60,000 nucleotides of DNA from Membranipora membranacea (GCA_914767715.1 OU612069.1:20211387-20271386), one strand, 5' to 3'. Positions 22,101 through 35,059 are shown, numbered from the stretch's first letter. The notes: generated by a model from the letters alone, not told the origin. A program made the numbers and translations.

Positions 22101-25100
22101 ACATTTACATTATATACCTACCCTCTGTAGAAGCAGGAAAGTTGAATATCTCATCTACACTGATGTCCTGTGCCGTGTTACCAGCTCCTGGGGTTAGAGT
22201 CACGACCCTCACAGCCATTGTGTTTAAATCTGCCACTGTCAGTATGCTGCAGGTAAACATACAGAATAATTATCAAACATTTTCATCTTACCACAGTCTA
22301 TGCAGCCTAAGGAGTGTGTATCAGTGTGGAGGGGGATCTTGGAATTCAAATCTGCAAGATTTCCAATCTGTTCCCCCCTAGCTGAGTAAGCAAGACCCGC
22401 TGGGGCCTTGTTCCCATATTGCTTACTTATTGTTGGAACTATGAACATTCTGAGTGAAAGATTTCGGAACGAATTTGTCTAATTGAAAGCCTGAATAGAG
22501 AAGTAGTAGGGATTATTTGCTTTGAAAAGGATCGCACATTCTAATTGAAAGACTCCCAATCAGATAACTAAAGTTAGGCTCGCAAATGAACGTATCAATT
22601 GGCTTGGTTGACATTATAAAATGCTCTTCTCATATGTTGAGTTGAGTGACACGCGATAATGTGCGTAGTTACTATGTCAAGGACATCTCTGGGTCAAATC
22701 CTACAACCTCAACAGTTTAGATAATGCTTGCCATTGCCACACTGATCACGTGATATACTATTGCATGTATATCTCTGGTCGATAGAGAGTGAACTAATTC
22801 ACTTATCATGAGTACCAGCACAAGGGATTTGGTGTGACGACCCGAGTTAAATTATACTAATAAGGGGCGAGAACATGTCGGGTACTCGTTCTAAATTTAC
22901 TTTTACGATCAGAGATACACATGATAGTAGTGTAGTCTCGATGTCAGTGTGTGTCATTGCAAAGACTCATCACATGTGAATTACTGAATGCCTCTGTATT
23001 TGGTGACTAACTGTGTTATCATAGTCTAAGTGTTCATACTGCAGTGTTGCGTTGGTGGCATTACAGTCAGTATTTGGTATTGTAATGCCACTAACTCGCA
23101 CTGCAGCCGTCTGAGTACTTAGACTAGTGTCATCAGATCTGTAACTCAATGATATCTTTTCGAGATTTCACCAGATTATGTAATAAATGAGATAGGATAT
23201 TCAATAGCTTAGAAACATATATCATAAAACGTGTCCATACTTGACATCAGTATTCGCACTCATTGGTACGAGCATGATTTTGAAGTAGTCCTTGCACTGT
23301 ACCACAGCAGGATGTACTCCTATATAACTAGGGCACTCCATGTTGTGATTATATGTAAGCCTCAGCTCCACCATCTCATTACCAGCAGGGTTCGCGATGA
23401 ACGGGAAGAACACCAGGTTATTTTCATGTATGTCCATTGCATTCACGTCGTTATCAGCAGGCATTGTTTCCATCCGAAGCAAAATTGAGTTTGAGAGCAG
23501 ATCCGCACTTGGCTACAAAATACGAGGAATTTATGTAACTTTCAGGCAATAATATGTATTATTGTCTTCTTTTTATCAATGAGAGGACAATTCCTGAAAA
23601 AGAATAAAAGGTGATATAGACTATAATCAGGAAGTGTCGGACAAATGTCCCAAACTCCCTGCTATAATGTATTTCAAGAATACCGACTGGAGGGGGGGGG
23701 GATCAATGGACTGATCAGAAACTTGGTCACAAAAAAAAGAAACCATATATCCAAAAATTTGCAGAGTAATTTTAGGCGATAAACCTTTGTTGAAATATTG
23801 GTGAGAACTTGATATGTACCTGACAAGCTCTCTGACAACTGTGCTACGTCCTGTTATGTCCATATCTAGGCTCAATAGTATACAACCCTAGCCTGGGCAT
23901 GCGGCCACAGTTTTTGGTTTTAACCAAAACCAAACCAAAAACAGTGGCCGCGTGACAAGGCTAATGCAACCCCTCATTAAGAAGACAAATATGTTGCTGA
24001 CCTTGACGCCATTATTATCTCTGTCCACGACTGTCACATCTGAGGTTGTATACGTAGCTGGCGTGCCTGTGCCTCCGGAGAATAACTGTCTATCTGAAAT
24101 CACAGATATTCGGTAGGAGGTCAAAGACATCAATAATAGTCAGATGTAATATTCTACCTAGAGGATTGGTAACTGAATATTATCAAGAATTTAGTTGAGA
24201 ATACCGTTCAAGTTCAGTTGACACTACCCTCTTTTTGAGTAGAATGCCCAAAGGATGATGATGAAACAGTGTTCCCTAGTATAAATAAAACACTATGTAT
24301 CTTGGGAAACTGCTGTAGCGGGATAATCACCATGTTGTATACCTTGCTCACAAAGACAGGGAAATGAATCTCATTGCAGCACATTTTGGTAACATGTCTG
24401 GTTGGAAGATTTATCAAGCTTAGGGCTATTTCAACAAAGGAGTTGGAACAGAAAAGCATATTCTATTCACAATACAAAGGTCTAACCAAAATGATGTTAT
24501 CATTCGGTGAGAGTTTCCTCAAACCTAGCACATGACAACCGAGTGACCAGACAGCAAAGTCGTAACATAATATAGACTTAGGTCCCATTTTTTTCAAAAA
24601 TATAATAAACAATAACACTTCCATAAGGTGCTCTCACTTTCACCCAATATTGGGCCTATTATGCCACCGCAAAATTTGACGAATTTAGAAAAGTGAACTA
24701 ATGAGAACAGCCAAGCATTTGACTTGACATGAATGTCATGTGCATAGCAGTAACAATGTGCAGTATAATATCAATGGAGGACTAATAGACTTCATGGAAG
24801 ACCCATAATATAAATATTGATATCACAAGCCAGTGGGACAATCACCCTCATAATTACGACTCAAAGTGAAAGGGCTGGCTATCAAACTACAAATATTTTC
24901 AAAATGATTAATGCAAACAATCGTCATTTCATACTCAAGCAATGAGATAATGAGTCATGCCAAACTGTATGATAAGCAAACTGTCATATCCATTGTTCAT
25001 TTCTATTATGACAAATGGCCAATAACAAAATTATTAGGCCTACATTGCCAATAATATATTTTCTAACACAGTAAACTTTGCCAAAACACTGTCAGAGACT

Positions 25101-25912
25101 TTTTATTATATTCACTTTCTTCATCAATCTATATTCCAACCAGTATGGCACTACAATAAATGCTTGGTATATTGTACCTAGTCCAAGCATCGTGTGATGA
25201 GAATACTAGCATCGATCTCGAATGAGAGGATGAGGTCTTCTGCAAAAAATAACCCATTATGAGCTGAGAGGCAATACTCAAGTGAACCTTTTGATCGAAC
25301 CACCAGTTTATGGTGGTAACAACGGCCCTAACCAGGCAACAAGGGAAACCTGGGGAGTCCTCCAATACGATAAGAGTCAATGTTTCTATATAAATTTGAT
25401 ATTGGTTGGAACAAGATGAGCGATGGGTGACGAGTTAATTTGGTTCTATAGCATTCTATCATCATCTCTGGTTATAAGAATAATACCATAACAGGGATAT
25501 ATTTCTTTCACGGTGTTACATGTTCTGAAATGTAAAGTTGTGAGTATTATAGAGTCCTACATCAGTAGCCTTGTCACTTGGCCACATTTCCGTATTGGAA
25601 AAACTGGCCGAGCGCCAAGGCTACTCTGTCAGTATATCGAATCACCTATAGGTGATACATTGTTGGATCAGGATTTTCTATTTTTAAAGAATGACACCAG
25701 ACATCGTTGGAATCCTCAAAATGATCCCCTCCGCCCTCCCCCCCTCCGCCACCCAACACTGTCTTGCTTATGAATAATTATTGAGACGAGACACACTCGA
25801 TTGACTGGTTGGCAGCCAATCAAAGTTGCGACAAAAATAACTCACCTCTGATAGCTGAGCAGAAGCTGACAGCAAACAGAAGTGTAAGCAGTCTAAGTGT
25901 AAGTGCTGCCAT
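19173..25912 (-). CDS. Gene X: unrecognised 392-aa secreted protein with GPI-signal-like C terminus (8 exons)
   Basis: Exons (minus): 25912-25846, 24093-24002, 23512-23241, 22246-22122, 21272-21117, 20530-20354, 19892-19806, 19375-19173. Together they make 1179 nt with consistent phases and GT-AG ends throughout. The protein starts with a signal peptide (MAALTLRLLTLLFAVSFCSA) and continues with a domain of about 150 residues containing two Cys (ECPSYIG, QCKDYF). Two Cys-rich segments follow (FYCRHN...LTCPDN...VTC; CDCEAGYTY...REC), then a Gln/Ser/Thr-rich stretch, a Thr/Pro stalk and a hydrophobic tail ending AANF. The C terminus suggests GPI anchoring. The ectodomain matches no family I know. 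The CxCxxGY motif is EGF/Sushi-like but incomplete. Confidence 0.75.
20052..20075. repeat. Poly-G tract
   Basis: A run of more than 20 G in the intron between exons 6 and 7 of gene X. Shorter G or C runs occur near 11490, 26487, 27118, 35911, 36998, 38706 and 52163. G-run length differs between copies E and F, so these tracts vary quickly. Confidence 0.8.
20975..21110. repeat. Two-copy tandem repeat next to a splice donor
   Basis: Two diverged units of about 62 bp (ACAACGC...CCCACACAATATGGCC and ATAATGC...CCCACAATACGGCCCC, each followed by GTTTACAAT.ATACT). They lie in intron 5 of gene X immediately after exon 5. Confidence 0.55.
21400..21620. repeat. Degenerate intronic tandem repeat
   Basis: About four diverged copies of a 50-60 bp unit built around GACCAAATG.TAGCT.GAGT and AAGTTAGTTTGGGGGTGAC. 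In gene X intron 4 (between exons 4 and 5). Confidence 0.55.
22330..22560. mobile_element. MITE, diverged copy of the 56.6-kb element
   Basis: The reverse complement of TTGGAACTATGAACATTCTG...TCTAATTGAAAG matches the interior of the element at about 56560-56805, and the right end TCTAATTGAAAGACTCCC is the same terminus. The left end is decayed. It lies in the intron 5' of gene X exon 4. Confidence 0.6.
23884..23965. mobile_element. Small foldback element, copy 1
   Basis: Hairpin with arms CCTGGGCATGCGGCCACAG / TGTGGCCGCGTGACAAGG-type around an A/T-rich loop (TTTTTGGTTTTAACC). Related hairpins lie at 25562-25627, 26866-26913 and 44148-44200. The common terminal word is AGCCTTGTCACGCGGCCA or its complement. 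Confidence 0.55.
25562..25627. mobile_element. Small foldback element, copy 2
   Basis: GTAGCCTTGTCACTTGGCCA ... TGGCCGAGCGCCAAGGCTAC with a loop of about 25 bp. In gene X intron 1. Confidence 0.55.
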
Positions 25913-26865
25913 GGTAATCTGTTAATTGTAGTTAGCTCAAAAAGAATATTCACAAATCCCTGAGAGAGTTTCTATATTCAGGTTTGTCTGATATCGCTCT
26001 CTGTGGTGACACTTCAGCTCTTATTTATTCAAATTTCACTGAGGAAATCTGATCTCCGCCTCTACCTTCAGAGGTAAGTTGGTGCAATATTCCAGGACAC
26101 AGTTCTGTAGATAAAAACAAAACCCTCAGTCACACTCAGCGCTGTTATGGTAACTGCTCAGTAGAAACCAAGCGCTATCACTGGTCACTGTTCATACATT
26201 ATCAGTTCAACTCTGAGATAAGAAAGCCAATGTAAATGTCAAGAGCATGTGGTCCTATAATATATACTGATAATATGTAAATTACAAAACTCTGATGTAC
26301 CCTGAGTGTTGTTGATATTTGAACAATACTGCACTGATAATATCAAGTATTTATAGCCAACATTGAGAGGAACTTGAGATAAGAGTGTCATTGTGACAAC
26401 GTCAATACGATGAGACGTCACATGCCCACTCACTCTATGTGATAGAATTAAATCAAAAGATTGAGCGTCTGAATATAGATTTATCACCCCCCCCCCCCCT
26501 CTAAAAGAATCAACCTATTCAACACAATGAGTGGTGGTAAGGCATTTAAACTACATGTAACCGACAAATGACACATGAATTCAAACAACTCAACGAAGAC
26601 GTATCCCTAAATTCAATTTTCTGGGTTACAGATCAGGTCCATGATAGCATTTATGTAATTGAGCTGAACCGTCTTGTATCCTAGGTAACAGATGCATTGT
26701 GGGTATTTTATCAATCACATGATGCATAACGAGGTCACTCGCTGTGAATCGGATAACATCAGTTTCTGATAGAGAATATGAATACATAGATTGTCCCCTT
26801 CATCGTAACAAGTTGGCTCATTCAACACAATCAACAATATTAGTAAATCAACCCACTTAAACCAT

Positions 26866-26913
26866 CAATGTCATGTGGCTATAAAAAAAGTAGCCGCATG
26901 ACAATGCTAAGGG
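26866..26913. mobile_element. Small foldback element, copy 3
   Basis: ATGTCATGTGGCTA, seven A, then TAGCCGCATGACAATGCTAA. Shorter relative of the hairpins at 23884 and 25562. Confidence 0.45.
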
Positions 26914-27555
26914 AATCGATCTACATAAACCACCAAGTTGCAACGGTATCTGTCCCCTTTTCTTGTCAATCGACTTATTCAGCATTATGAGTGACATGAG
27001 GACATTGATAGACATGTGACCAGCAAGAAAAGCAATATGGTATGCTGATGAACATCCCATATTGCAATTTTCTGGAATACAGATTAGGTCTCTGAGGATA
27101 TACATGATAATGAACAAGGGGGGGGGGTTTGATTAAAATGAGCAATGATTCACTAAATGAAGGATCACTAACACATCGCTCCAAATTACTGCTCTACATG
27201 ATTATTGTACTTTTTTTTTATTTCACTAAATTGGTTCTTTTTACACTCATATACAATAATCATGTGGGGATATCAATACTCATGCAGCCATTTCAGCCTA
27301 CTCAGGTTTTTGTGAATTTTGTAGAAGTATTTTTTTCTCTGGTCCATAAAGTCAGCTCTGTTTGTGCTATAAACTTCAAACCTGAAGCAAATGAAAGAGG
27401 AAGGATGAGTGAGTTAGTGTGAGAGATTTCAAGGTAGGTTGTAAACAACAAAAATGTTGTGTCTTACCCTGTTTGGTGTTTTTTGGGTGGTTGATAGTGG
27501 ACATTGGCAAAGTAAAGACATGTAAGTCCCAGGGGCCCATGGTTGTGAGACATGT

Positions 27556-27692
27556 GGCAGGTGCTGTATGGGATATGTCCTACAGCACTCATGCATCTCC
27601 TACAGCACTCATGCGTCCCTACAGCCCAAACATCAATATTTTATAGGCCTCGAGTGCTGTAAGATATGTCCCACACAGCACCTGGCACATTC
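27556..27692. repeat. Inverted repeat, arms about 35 bp
   Basis: Left arm GGCAGGTGCTGTATGGGATA...CAGCACTC pairs with GAGTGCTGTAAGATATGTCC...CAGCACCTGGC. The ACAGCACTCATGC word between the arms is duplicated in tandem. Confidence 0.65.
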
Positions 27693-30490
27693 TTACAACA
27701 TATGCCGCCAGCAAAGGTTTTTATAGGGCCCATTCAGGAACATTATAGGCCTAAATTTTTGTAATGATGATAACCTCACAGCATACCATTGAGTGAGGGG
27801 CTGCCAATGTTCAGCATCAACCACCTAAACATTGCAAAAATAAAATATACCCTAACACACAGTGCGCACCATACATACCAAAACCAACACCATGCTATAC
27901 CAAAAAATACTGTAAGATGAATCCTAGCATAATCTTAAGGGCAGGTTCAGGGCATCCATGACACCCTTACTTACTGAACATGTTTTAAACATTTACAGCC
28001 ATGTCGCAGAGCAGAGTGGCAGGCTACACTCATAGTCATGCTAGTCATTGTCAATGTGTTGGCTATGATTCAGTGGTGAGTGGGGAGAAGAAGAGCCAAC
28101 ATAATAGCACGCACCATGGGCTGCAACAACTCCTTGCAACAACAACTACTAAGATTATTTCATAAAAAAACGGCTTTTGCCCATACAGAACAAGGACCCT
28201 TGGACTTGCACCTTTATTTTGCCAATTCCAGTGTCAACCATGATATAAGATATTGGCAAAGAAAAGGCATGTAAGTCTCAGGGGCCCATGATACATAACT
28301 ATAACTGGAAAAAGGGCCTTTTTCTGTAATGCCAACGTCACAGGCCTTCTGTAGTTGGTGCAAGTCCAGTGGTCGAATGCCCCAGTCAGGGCCAGTGGCC
28401 AAACAACAAGCCTGAGTGAGCCTGATGATGCCAATGATGAGGACTGTGAGAGGCAGCCTTGACATACACACAGTCACAAGCCCCTAATCTCTAAGTTAGT
28501 TCCATTCATGATTTTGTGAATATATGACATACCATCGAATCTAGTACAGAGTGGTAAGCACTTGTTTTGATGATAAATCTTGGCTCTAATTCTGAGCTCA
28601 AAAATCTTAAGTTGGTAGGCCTACTCTCCCTTCACTTGGTACAACTTTTTCAAGTCCCTTAACCGGATATGGGTTTGTTTACAATATGACAAGGAGGACC
28701 AATGATACAACATTTTCCAATCAGACCTAGCCAATCACAACTGCTTTAACTATCATCATAATTAAATTCTAACATAGATTTAAATCGATATAAAGAGTTA
28801 TGTTCTTCTCGAGAAGGAGCAGACGACTCCGTAGGAAGATTTGATACAAAGTTATTTGGAGACTGATTGGGGCAGGGAGGGGGAGGGCTTTCAGTGGGTC
28901 TGTTAGGTGGGCAGAGATTAGAAGATATGTCAACGGACATTCAGTTTATCACCTCTAGGCGTTGTGACCTATAGAAAATTGATATAACGAATGTCCATTG
29001 ATGTATCACCTAGTGTCTGCTGGGGCCGGATCCTAGTATATGGCCTACACCGGCCTGGTCGGGCCACTCATCTGACCCTAAGTTATATATTACACAGCCT
29101 ATTCCGTTCAATAATATTATGTAAATAACGATATTAGATGCTGAATGCTTATCGACAATTTTATGAGATGTGAATAGACAGTCAATCATCAACTCTATTC
29201 AACAGTAGAGATCAAAAGCTTGGCAGTGAATTGTATTGTAGCCAAGTGTCATCGAAAATAAATGAAGGGTATCAACGAACCATCCCTCACTTTAACACAA
29301 ATTGAGCTGAGGCCACATATAATCAAAATTTATTAGCCCCTACTAATCTGTGATTTTTTTTCGTTCTAAGACTGCAAGAGCTCCCTAGTTTTTTCACAAT
29401 AAAATCCAGCTGCGTATGCTGAAGCTTAATAAAATTGATCTCCCTCAGAAAAAACGCATCATTGCTATGCAGGCATCTGATTAGGGTGCTGTCGGGTGGA
29501 TTAAAGTGGAATATTTATGTCATGCTTAATCCAATCAGGGAGAAGTCTCCCTGATTCAATGAAAAGCACCTTGAATGTATGATGAGATATAGCATAACAA
29601 ACAAACTCCACAGCCATCCCTCAATGGCGTTCGAGATGGCGATCGCGGCCGTAGATGGCATATCCAGGTTGACTGTTTTATGCTTTCAGTAATCTGCTTG
29701 TAAACTCCTCCAAAACCCATTCAATTGAATTTTGAAGGCCCAAAATATCTCTCTAGGCTCTGGCCCCAGCCCCAGCTCGGTTTGCTCAGGCGCTTCGTGC
29801 TCTCGATGTACACAAGATAGTATAAAATTGCAGGGTCACAAATAAAAGCTAGAAACCCTCCCTGGTCTTTGCCCATGTAACTGACCCACTGAAAAAACAT
29901 CGATCCATTATAAGATATCTAATTAGTAAATAGCATCACCACAGAAAACGACTTTTACTTCAGATAGTATCCAGTTAACAGATACACATCGTCTTCCACA
30001 GTATTAACTATTGATATGACATATAGAGCAGCATAGATTTCTGATACAGTAGAAATGATAAATCCAGCTGATAGTAAATTTACATTTTTAATATTTAAAT
30101 CTGAGTTCCAAGGCTAAAGGCGAGTCTAATGTTGAGCTTCAACACACAACCATGCCAGGCAGGGTAATGAAGACCATATTTTACAGTATTGCTAATGCTA
30201 CACAGTGGAGTGCTATGAATCCCTACTGTTCTGTTAAAGCTACCACAAAGGCTGGCTATTCAATAGATCCACCATGTTTTCATGTCCCTGTTTTATATCG
30301 TAATGGCCACAATTTCCTTTGTAATTCTTCTACACAAATTGTGTAGGAGCAACTTTGCGTTTGTTTATAGTTGTTTAATTATTGCCAATAAATTAATAAA
30401 TACAGACTCTCTGCCTTAGGCCACCTTAACAGGGAGAATGGCCCGACACACTTGTAGACAAATTACTTCACTCACCATCATATAGCATAA

Positions 30491-30543
30491 GAGGCCTGAG
30501 ACCCAACATGAGTGTGTTCAACTGTGGTCCCTCAGATAACAGA
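30491..30543 (+). promoter_or_regulatory. Conserved upstream box, copy G
   Basis: GAGGCCTGAGACCCAACATG, AGTG, spacer, GTGGTCCCTCAGATAACA, located 130 bp before the copy G start codon. It matches the boxes of A, D, E and F across an independent chromosomal context. Confidence 0.55.
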
Positions 30544-32558
30544 GGAAATTTGATGGATATTTTAATGGACATTTAGTTTATATAGTTATTCAGGTCACTA
30601 AACTCTTATTACTGTTTCAATTAAGGGATTATCTACAGTTACAGATTTCTCATTGTGTGTGGGTCATACACGATGGAGCCTGCTTTTCATATTTCAGTCA
30701 CATTCTATACTGTTCTCTTGTTTTGTCTTTCCGGAACTTCTGCAAGCTCTTGGTGGGTACTGCAACAATTTTATTGAGGGCGTCTTCGTGGTGTAATTGA
30801 TTACTTGATTTTTAATTTCTTTTCTAAATACCTATTTTATATTTTGAATGTGCATGGAATCTAATTCTAGTTAATTTGAAATGATAGTCCCTTGACAAAG
30901 ATTTTTGTGGCTGTTGATTGAATACTGATTTAAAAGAATGACACTGCACAATTGGGGGGCGGGGAGGGGGTTCAAATGATCACTTGGACTTCTGCAAGTT
31001 CTCGGTGGGTACCGCAACAATTTTATGGAGAGCACTTTCCTTGGTGTATTTGATCAGTTGATTTTTAATTCCTTTTCGTCTTTTTAGTCCTGGAGTCTGG
31101 ATGGAATTGCAATTTAGCCAATTGTGTATCATCTGAAGTGATGGTCAGTTAGACCAAAAAGTCATTTTTTGGCCTTAGACAACCTGTTGGGTGAAGACTG
31201 ATTAACAAGAATGACACTGTAAAATTACCTGCTGGGGGAGCGGGTTAATTGAGAGCTTGGCCAAGCAACCTAGTCTCCTTCATTTCGCAGCAGTATCTAG
31301 TTGTGGAGACATGCAAACCCAGGAGTTCCAACACCTACTTGATACAGGACAGGTCTTAGTAAAAAAGCTGAAATCAAAATGGCATGGTTAATATTTTGGC
31401 ACCAAGCCTTCAGCTGTGGCTACACACGCCGTATTTTCCACAGGTTTGGGGCACTTTTAGCTCTGCCAGATACATAGGATAGCTAGGTTAGCTCGGCCAG
31501 ATGCCTCAGATGGGCTAACCAACATGTTGGTTCTATCCGTAGCCGTAGCCATAGTACGGCCAGCTATTCCTTTGTTATTTGTGGAAGAGCCATGGCTAAA
31601 TTAAATTAGCAAATAGTGATTGTTTTAATTCATTCAAGTTGAACAATAGGAAGGCAAAGCAGACCTATGGATAGTATGGCGTGTGGAGCCAGAGCTTTCC
31701 TCTGTGCGCGTTACAATTTGTCAGATTGCATAGGAATCCGAATAGAGGTCTTCAAATGTAATTGTAACAACTCCAATTCTCTATTTGTACAGGATAAATG
31801 AGAACAATGACATCATTCCTTTTCAAGTGACCAACAGCACGGCAACGCACATCGAAGCTGACCAGTTCATTCTGGGCAACATTTTATACGGTGACTTTTT
31901 CACTCTTTATACTACTGATGGAAACAAGACTACTGTCATGTGGGCCAAACCCATGGATATCCTGTGCTGCCATACACTGAAGGAATAGGTACGAATGCAA
32001 CATTCTCAATCATCTCATCGTTTGCTCAAATCAATGTGACACATGTTTTGTTGGCAGATTCTGAGAACGGCTGCATAAGAATACTCGACCGAACCACAAA
32101 TCATACTAAGCGGTTTGTCGGAATCTGTGAAAAAAAGGTTTGGAAATCTTCTCATCCATTTGATGGAAAATTGATGGAAAGCAGATTTGGGAAAATCACT
32201 GGATTCACTTATCACCATGGAAAGGAAATACTCTACATTTTTGAACAAGGCAAAGATTCAAAAAGAATCACCAAAGCAAACCTAGTCAGTACAATAGTGA
32301 AAAAATATGACTTTAAGGGGCTTTACCATGAGCCACGAGATGGGGTTGTAGATACAAAGAGAGGGGTGGTGCACATTTCTATTTCTTACGGGTTTGCCGA
32401 AATCAATATAGGCAATGATTCGTTCAGGTACTTGACACATTCAGATCGCAGCAGATACACAGATGGACCACTTGCTGATACAGAATGGAGTTTGAACATG
32501 GGTATGGCGATGCATGAGAACAACACACTGATTGTCGCGGATTCGATGAACTATAAAC

Positions 32559-34159
32559 GATTCTATATGAACATGGCCAAGGAATGAAAATGGCCACAAT
32601 TATAATGGCCAGGAGAGAAAATGGCCACCATAATGAAAACGTCCCAAATTCAAGGTCAATTTTTATTATCCCGATGGATTCTAATAACTCAAGTGTTGAA
32701 ACAGACTAGATTTCAGCCAATCAGAGCTTTGGCCATTTTCAGTGTATGAAAATGGCCAAGGAATATTCAACTAGAGTTATGTTCTCACAAGTACTGACCA
32801 GACAACTCAATAACTTTTGTTATCTGTACACTTTTCCTGGAAAAATATACCTCTATAAATAAATGTTAGACCATCCAATGTGTTTGTTCTGATCAGAGTC
32901 AACACATTGTCTAGGCTACTAGACTCTTGCTTATATTATTTCAATTTATTTGTACCGTTCATAAACAGTTTTTTTATCACACTCTTGCAAAATAATACAT
33001 GTAATTGCAAGAATGCACCCTGTTGTGCTAAAATATGTCTGGTAAATGGCCATCCGCCACACCTCTGTAAAAGGGCCATCCGCTCATGACAAAAACCCAT
33101 CCGGCAGTGCTAACTGGCCATCCAATTCACCTTGTATTCGTCTGTAACAAACCTATCCAGATTCCTATCCAACCGATCCTCCTCTGATAAATTTGGCGTC
33201 CGGCGGTTGTCCGAGTGCCAACCGGATGCTTATCGGGCAACCACTGGATGCCACGCGGATATCCGGCGGTTATCCGATAGGCATCCGGATGGGTTCATAG
33301 CGCAGCACACCCTGTGGTAGGCTTTATGTACAGATTTTGATTTGTCAGCAACAAAGCTAACTGAGGTGTGCAATCAGTACTGGACGGGCAACAACGGGCG
33401 GACAAAGTCTTTTGATGGACAGACAGAAAATACTGGATGAACAGTTTTGGCATGGCGAGCAGGGACAGACAGGAATTTATGCTCGCTGTTGTTTTTTCAA
33501 TCATTGATGGCACCTAGTGGATAATATCTCCGATGTATATAGTATTATGAAAACCCAACATCTAATAACATCATCTTTCTCTCGCATAAAAATCTGTTAC
33601 GTAGTTAGTCAGCAATGAAGAGGAAGCTCATTGTAGTCAGTTGGTATATGTAAGGTTAATCCGGAAATATATATCGTGGATTCAGAAATCTTATGTTTGT
33701 AATTTTTGCTTATAATCCCCTTGTGGACCTCCCTTTCCAACCAGAGAGGGTGAGCCGAGCTGGGTAATACAAATTCCAGACAAAAGCTTGATTCAATGAC
33801 AGAATTGCTGAGCATTCTCAGTTTAATGTGTGGGAATCAAAAGCAAAAAGGGTTGGATATAGTGAAAGCCTGGTGATAGGAATATCCTATAAGCTAAATT
33901 TGTAATCAGCTCTTTGAAATTATAAATTCAAAAGGTTTGTTTGCATTTTTATTGAAGTTGTCATTTCTTTATCAGACAGAAGACAACTTGTCACATTGAA
34001 ATAATTTGGCCGTTTTCATACTATAGAATCTCTCTATCAGAAAGATTTATAGACTGACATAAAACGCCTTTGACATACGGTTCAAGGTCATGATAAGGTT
34101 AAAGTTTAATTTTGGCCATTTTCATACATTTTCCCATTTGGCCATTTTCATCATTTACG
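32559..34159. mobile_element. 1.6-kb insertion with 8-bp target duplication in copy G
   Basis: CTATAAAC flanks the insertion at 32551-32558 and 34160-34167, and excision would restore the propeller sequence. Both ends carry repeated AAAATGGCC words, inward on the left (ATGAAAATGGCC) and complementary on the right (GGCCATTTTCAT). The extreme termini match only loosely. No transposase frame is visible. The 8-bp duplication suggests a hAT-type non-autonomous element with subterminal repeats. The class is an inference. Confidence 0.7.
33050..33300. repeat. ATCCGG-rich subregion inside the insertion
   Basis: About ten ATCCGG/CCGGAT/ATCCGC words spaced at 10-30 bp, partly in opposite orientations, such as GGATATCCGGCGGTTATCCG. 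GC content is above that of the surrounding element. Confidence 0.5.
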
Positions 34160-34524
34160 CTATAAACTCCGGGTGGTCGATTTGTCGTCAACAAACGTCA
34201 CAACCTGGTGCTTCAATAACACAAGGAATCCTTCAAGGCTCTGTTTTATAGAGAATCCAGTGTCCACCTGCATCATGGATTGTGATGCCTACATCGGTGA
34301 ATTCAGAAGCATTTCAACCTCCGTCTACCAAAGTGGGTGTTCTGCAGAGAGAAAGTTCATATGAAGCTCAAAACCACAAATGGCGGTAAGCATGAAAACC
34401 ATGAGTTTATGTCCTGTATCAGTATAAGGCGCAATCATTCCTTCCCATCTATATGCAATATATCTATGTTCTGCCAGGAACGTTGTCGGTCTGTCGAGTG
34501 AGCACCAAAATTCTTTCCTTGGTA

Positions 34525-34640
34525 ATAAAGGCGGTGGTAGTGTTGGTGGTTATGTTGGTGGTGGAGATGGTGGTGTCGTTGGTGATGGTGGTGTAAGTGG
34601 TGTTGGTTATGGTGGTGCTGGTAGTGGTAGATTTATACCT
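34525..34640 (+). repeat. GGT-rich intronic tract, copy G
   Basis: Imperfect GGTGGTGTTGGT repeats in the last intron of copy G. Same sense-strand composition and position as the ACC-rich tracts (antisense view) of copies D, E and F. Confidence 0.65.
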
Positions 34641-35059
34641 CACTCTCTTTACTTTATAAAGAGTTCAACCATAACTAGCCGAAATTAAGTATTACCTAAC
34701 ATTGGGACCCAAAACTAGTTCAACTATACTCTAGCTAGTTCTGTTGGCACTTGACTTGGACCAGTTGATATGCTAATAAACTTACTGTGAAGAGTTGGTT
34801 TGTTGTCATATTCTGCCTTCACATTTCCAGCAGGTGCAGCAGCCATTGGAGGAGGAATAGCAGGTGGCCTTGGAGCAGCAGTGCTGGTGGCTGGCATTTT
34901 ATACTACATGACTAAAAAGAGATCTCAGCTTACAACCTTACATGACGCCTCAGCAGCTGAATCTAGCACATTCAGTACAACAGCGGGGTCAGAAGGTTGC
35001 CGGGAGGTGGCTGTAGACCTGTATCAAAAGAAACCAAAGATGAAGTAATGATCACTCAT

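Larger units (their letters stand above)
25960..30150. other. Intergenic region without a recognised gene
   Basis: Short ORFs only, with no splice-consistent coding frames and no domain I recognise. It contains a hairpin element (26866-26913), a C run (26487-26498), an inverted repeat (27556-27690) and a dispersed word, ATTGGCAAAG.AAAG.CATGTAAGTC followed by CAGGGGCCCATG, present at both about 27503-27541 and 28253-28291. The 5' control region of gene X must lie at its left edge. Confidence 0.5.
30673..35048 (+). pseudogene. Propeller gene copy G, split by a 1.6-kb insertion
   Basis: Exon 1 (30673-30752) encodes signal peptide MEPAFHISVTFYTVLLFCLS, with donor TTG|GTGGGT. Exon 2 starts at 31793 after TTGTACAG. 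It has a one-base deletion near 31940 (TTVMW in place of TTVIVGQTH), is interrupted at 32558 and resumes at 34168. A further +1 shift lies near 34310, and the donor is G|GTAAGC at 34385. The TM exon (34831-35048, 218 nt, the same length as in E) is intact: IGGGIAGGLGAAVLVAGILY, then YMTKKRSQL and a basic end. The first intron holds a second diverged copy of the exon-1 3' end (about 30979-31090). Allele-level checks matter here, as two lesions are single bases. Confidence 0.78.

Noticed and set aside
23820-23850. Possible 31-nt extra exon in gene X with consensus-like splice sites
   Set aside because: It would break the frame. The exons 24093-24002 and 23512-23241 join directly in phase 0.
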